A stretch of 64,000 bases of DNA. It comes from Phytophthora sp. 'mugwort'. Taxonomy: Eukaryota; Oomycota; Peronosporomycetes; Peronosporales; Peronosporaceae. Of this stretch, positions 59,721-64,000 are shown one piece after another. The translations under genes were made by a program, and so were the position numbers. The stretch lies in the NCBI GenBank assembly GCA_033558025.1, contig JAUCEF010000018.1, positions 3,658,001 to 3,722,000 on the forward strand. The letters are read 5' to 3'. The stretch's first letter is position 1. Each line of letters begins with the position of its first letter. The notes beneath the pieces are model-generated. The model saw only the letters and a program-made list of their open reading frames with translations. It ran no database searches and was not told where the DNA came from.

Positions 59721-60343
59721 TGAAACTCAGTCAAAGGCCAGCGCGGAATAAACCCATTCCGATAAAACGTATGGGTCAGATACCGACGATTTGCCGTGAA
59801 ACCCTATACGTTATTTACGAAAGCAAAGGAATCATATATAGATACAAAGCTAGCCTGAAATGCAGTAAAGGGTTGGGTCAGTTATTACCCCGCAATAGTG
59901 CAGCTTGGTCCGTTTTGCCGACGTTCGCCGGCAAAAGTGGGTGGCTACCAAGCAAGTCGAGCACTAAACATATTGGTGTTTGCAATATTGGAGATTATAT
60001 CTCTGCTCGTTCTTCACATTTTTCTGAAGCAGAAGTTTGCGTATTCCCCACTGTATCAGCTCACGTTTGTACTGGAGACTAGGGATGATTCGTGCACGAT
60101 TCGTTTCGCGCTCAAACAGTTTACTACCATTAAATGCACGAAACCAGTTGCACAATGGCATGAAAACGACAATCCGGTCGAACTACATTTATCACCCAAC
60201 TATGACCCGTAAAGTACAAGTACAGCCCGGGGGTGGGGGACCTTCACTCTTCGAATTCCGCATCGGCGGCCAAGTTGCACAGCAGTTGTTGCGCCCAACG
60301 TGACGTGGGGTTCATTGGGTGCGTGCTACCCCGTTCTGGATGG
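59721..60343. other. Region without recognised gene
   Basis: Overlapping short frames (59609-60303) with no motif. The left end of the hAT inverted repeat may lie in the last ~40 bp, but the matching right end is outside the window. Confidence 0.4.
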
Positions 60344-60492
60344 TAAGCACTCCACAAGAGTAGCCTGGAAACTTACCGCGATCTATTTATCCTGCGGTTA
60401 AAGAGATTTAATGGAGTCTGCCGGCTCACAAGACTCGAGTTCCGCGACAGCGACGAGTCCGGGGCAAAACCTGGGCGGCCTAGATATCTACT

Positions 60493-62080
60493 ATGGCATT
60501 ATTTCAAAGTGACGAGGAAAGCAGACGGCAGGAAAGAGGTTCAAGACATGCTTCGGTTCTTGCCAAGGATGTCAAACTTCCAAACCGACACAATCCAGCT
60601 GGCTCCCACCTTGACCGTGAATACTTTGAGCTGAGAATCAAGGTAGTCAAGTTCATCCGAGACAATATTCCGTACATCGTCATTATTACGGATAGATGGA
60701 CCAATCCGAAGCACCAATCCATCATCAACATCATTTTGACTGGGTCCGAAAATGAGGCCTGTGTATTGGTGCTCTTTTGAGCTTGGTGAAGAGCAAAAGA
60801 CTGGAGAAATTATGGCTGAATTGCTTTGTAACGTTATTTTGGATTTGAAGGAAGCTTTGGGGATGATCGCGTATGTGGAGTTGTGACTGACAACGCTCCC
60901 AATATGCTCCGCGCTTCATAGATACTTGAAGCTTCCGAGAAGGCTTTTTCGCTACTGGCTGTGCAGCTCATATACTGAATCTCATCCTCAAGATATTTTC
61001 AAGATTAGCGAAATTGCTCAAGTCCTGACAAAGCTTCACGCCATTTCTGATTTTGTCCGAAATCATTCTGCTGCATTCTCACGGTTTAAGACTACACAAA
61101 TAGCGTATAAGGAAACACGCCAGCGCGTCGTAAAGTGGGCCTACCCTACCCGATGGTTTAGCAGTCAAAATTGTGTCCAGACTGTGATGGATAACAAGGC
61201 CGTTATTTACGCCGTGTTTTCGGACTCTACATTCATGGCGCGCTTCAACAAGAGCGCTAATTTTGCAACGGTTTTGGCGTACATGAAGGATGAAAAATTT
61301 CGGCGAAACGGGAAAGATGCATTGAAGCTTCTAAAGCCTGTTCACGAGTGTCTTGCGCTGTTTGAGAGCGACGAGTGTAGTATTCCGCTCGTCTATGAGC
61401 AGTTTCAGCGGTTGCTGAATCATCCTGCATATGCGTCATCAGGTTCTGGTAGCAAGCAGACTATATGAAAATGAATTACCTCTCGTTGGAATGAGATGCA
61501 CTCAATCCCTATGAAGATCGCACAGCTTCTTGACCACACAATAAATCGGAATACGTTTATGGCTGCGGAAGAAGAAGCTACTAAACTACAGGTCTACGAT
61601 GCATCTCGACGCATGAAGTACTCATCTATGCAACTTGCATCTTTGCATCATGAGCTCGCTGACTTCATCACGTTAGTTGCAGATTGGTCACTGGAAATGC
61701 GGGAGGAGCAATCCCAATATGCTCCGTTTGAATGGTGGGGTATGCAAGACCGACAATATTTGCTTTTAAGACCGATCGCCCGAAGAATTGTTTCGATCCC
61801 ATCCTCGTCTTGTAGCCAGTGAACGATCCTGGAGTGCACATGGGATATGTGCAGTCAGGACGAAAAGTGTCGCTGAGATCCCCTACGTTTGTTCACCCAT
61901 GAACGTATATTGAATAGCAACAGGATGGAACACGAACGCGTCGACAAGTCCCTCTTTACGTACAGCAACTCTGCTGATTTTCGAGCTATGCATTAAATCA
62001 TTTTTAGCGTCCCCGCAGATCGGCCTGATGCTGCAACGATTTCCTGTTCACCAGCAGTTATGAATCCGACGGAGAAGAGA
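60493..62080 (+). pseudogene. hAT-type transposase, left copy, with frameshifts
   Basis: Pieces in order: NIPYIVIITDRWTNPKHQS (about 60660-60720); CGVVTDNAPNMLR (about 60880-60910); FVRNHSAAFSRFKTTQ and PTRWFSSQNCVQTVMDN (60926-61468); and ELADFITLVADWSLEMREEQ, then PFEWWGMQDRQYLLL and SIPSSS (61496-61822). The last is the hAT dimerisation region. A stop follows SIPSSSCSQ, and the remaining C-terminal sequence (HERILNSNRMEHERV-like) runs into the spacer to about 62000. Several stops and frame changes are present. Confidence 0.8.
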
Positions 62081-62521
62081 AGAACGATTCAAACAGTGAT
62101 CTTAGAATTTTTCAAGCATGGAGGAGCCGTGTGGACGACGGCTACGAGGTCGCGTTTTAGCTGTATATGACCTGAAGAGGGCCAGCCCAAGCAATATCCA
62201 TGCCAAAGCCCCCCCCCCCCAATCACTTCGCGGCCACATCGACTGAATATCGTACAGAGTCAAACGTTTAATAACCGAGTTAGTAAACCTCGTCAACTGC
62301 GCCTACTGTTGATGGGTGGGTCATTGAGGTTCATTTCTTTATGCATTCCAGCTTTTTTTCTTTTTCATTCAATGCGTTCTTTCGTAAATACTTAGGGAAT
62401 CATCGCGCAACCTTGTCCTTCATTGTGCATTATGCTGTATTACGTTTTATGCACGAAACAACGGTTTATAATGCGCTCAACAAAGTGACCGAAACATCAT
62501 TAATGTGCACACCACGATCGC

Positions 62522-63851
62522 TCAATGGCTACAAGACGAGGATGGGATCGAAACAATTCTTCGGGCGATCGGTCTTAAAAGCAAATATTGTCGGTCTTGC
62601 ATACCCCACCATTCAAACGGAGCATATTGGGATTGCTCCTCCCGCATTTCCAGTGACCAATCTGCAACTAACGTGATGAAGTCAGCGAGCTCATGATGCA
62701 AAGATGCAAGTTGCATAGATGAGTACTTCATGCGTCGAGATGCATCGTAGACCTGTAGTTTAGTAGCTTCTTCTTCCGCAGCCATAAACGTATTCCGATT
62801 TATTGTATGGTCAAGAAGCTGTGCGATCTTCATAGGGATTGAGTGCATCTCATTCCAACGAGAGATAGTTCATTTTCATATAGTCTGCTTGCTACCAGAA
62901 CCTGATGACGCATATGCAGGATGATTCAGCAACCGCTGAAACTGCTCATAGACGAGCGGAATACTACACTCGTCGCTCTCAAACAGCGCAAGACACTCGT
63001 GAACAGGCTTTAGAAGCTTCAATGCATCTTTCCCGTTTCGCCGAAATTTTTCATCCTTCATGTACGCCAAAACCGTTGCAAAATTAGCGCTCTTGTTGAA
63101 GCGCGCCATGAATGTAGAGTCCGAAAACACGGCGTAAATAACGGCCTTGTTATCCATCACAGTCTGGACACAATTTTGACTGCTAAACCATCGGGTAGGG
63201 TAGGCCCACTTTACGACGCGCTGGCGTGTTTCCTTATACGCTATTTGTGTAGTCTTAAACCGTGAGAATGCAGCAGAATGATTTCGGACAAAATCAGAAA
63301 TGGCGTGAAGCTTTGTCAGGACTTGAGCAATTTCGCTAATCTTGAAAATATCTTGAGGATGAGATTCAGTATATGAGCTGCACAGCCAGTAGCGAAAAAG
63401 CCTTCTCGGAAGCTTCAAGTATCTATGAAGCGCGGAGCATATTGGGAGCGTTGTCAGTCACAACTCCACATACGCGATCATCCCCAAAGCTTCCTTCAAA
63501 TCCAAAATAACGTTACAAAGCAATTCAGCCATAATTTCTCCAGTCTTTTGCTCTTCACCAAGCTCAAAAGAGCACCAATACACAGGCCTCATTTTCGGAC
63601 CCAGTCAAAATGATGTTGATGATGGATTGGTGCTTCGGATTGGTCCATCTATCCGTAATAATGACGATGTACGGAATATTGTCTCGGATGAACTTGACTA
63701 CCTTGATTCTCAGCTCAAAGTATTCACGGTCAAGGTGGGAGCCAGCTGGATTGTGTCGGTTTGGAAGTTTGACATCCTTGGCAAGAACCGAAGCATGTCT
63801 TGAACCTCTTTCCTGCCGTCTGCTTTCCTCGTCACTTTGAAATAATGCCAT
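62522..63851 (-). pseudogene. hAT-type transposase, right copy (inverted), with the same frameshifts
   Basis: The copy mirrors the left one frame by frame (62522-62848, 62876-63418, 63564-63851) and shares its disabling changes. Both copies were therefore already dead when the inverted repeat formed or was last homogenised. It differs at the very end (SSSCSH instead of SSSCSQ), where the arm stops. Confidence 0.85.
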
Positions 63852-64000
63852 AGTAGATATCTAGGCCGCCCAGGTTTTGCCCCGGACTCGTCGCTGTCGC
63901 GGAACTCGAGTCTTGTGAGCCGGCAGACTCCATTAAATCTCTTTAACCGCAGGATAAATAGATCGCGGTAAGTTTCCAGGCTACTCTTGTGGAGTGCTTA

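Larger units (their letters stand above)
60344..64000. repeat. Large inverted repeat of hAT sequence; arms at least 1,475 bp, spacer 707 bp
   Basis: The left arm is 60344-61818 and the right arm 62526-64000, cut by the window edge. Positions pair with a constant sum of 124,344 and no indel, so the arms are collinear over the whole length. Three single-base differences were noted by eye (near 61479-61482 and 61536 and their partners), so identity is above 99%. The likeness falls sharply at 61819, where the two sides become only loosely similar for about 25 bp and then differ. Confidence 0.93.

Noticed and set aside
1..64000. CRISPR arrays, tRNA and rRNA genes
   Set aside because: None seen: no regularly spaced direct repeats of the right size and no cloverleaf or rRNA sequence was recognised by eye.

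Overview
The window looks like a piece of an oomycete nuclear genome, most likely Phytophthora or a close relative in the Peronosporales. The reasons are: compact protein genes with few, short GT-AG introns (mostly 60-100 nt); a FYVE/PI3-kinase fusion; flagellar motor genes (zoospores); small secreted proteins; and a repeat-rich part made of decayed pogo, Tc1, piggyBac, Harbinger, Crypton and hAT elements. I saw no bacterial operon structure, tRNA, rRNA or CRISPR array. Every identification rests on reading translated sequence by eye; no database search was run.

Left block (1-8.5 kb), housekeeping genes: the 5' end of a mitochondrion-targeted LpxB homologue (minus), the NatA auxiliary subunit NAA15 (minus), a REEP/Yop1/HVA22-type ER-shaping protein (minus), a divergent FYVE-domain PI3-kinase (plus) and a small unknown gene (minus).

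Second block (8.5-26.6 kb), repeats plus a few genes: a decayed pogo-type element with clustered subterminal motifs, a membrane-anchored LEA2/DUF3712-like protein, an intact GFA/CENP-V-like gene, two TIR elements, a Tc1 pseudogene carrying an internal foldback, a second dead GFA copy, and a nest in which a piggyBac element splits a pogo-type transposase. Parts of a divergent GFA/EF-hand gene pair occur at three places.

Third block (26.6-34.6 kb): an EF-hand (calcineurin B-like) gene, an eight-exon KIF6-type kinesin-9 with an added C-terminal PH domain, a secreted Thr-rich protein, and a three-exon DNase II-type nuclease.

Fourth block (35-56.8 kb): a Gln/Pro-rich nuclear-type protein, a predicted acylated small protein, an uninterrupted 13.25-kb gene for the cytoplasmic dynein-2 heavy chain (retrograde intraflagellar transport), a divergently paired unknown gene, an inverted and partly identical second copy of the secreted Thr-rich gene, and a Gly/Trp/His-rich secreted peptide.

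Right edge (57-64 kb): a decayed Crypton and a large inverted repeat of a hAT-type transposon whose right arm leaves the window. Links between genes: KIF6 and dynein-2 both serve the flagellum; the PI3-kinase (predicted to make and bind PI3P) and the REEP protein both act on endomembranes.
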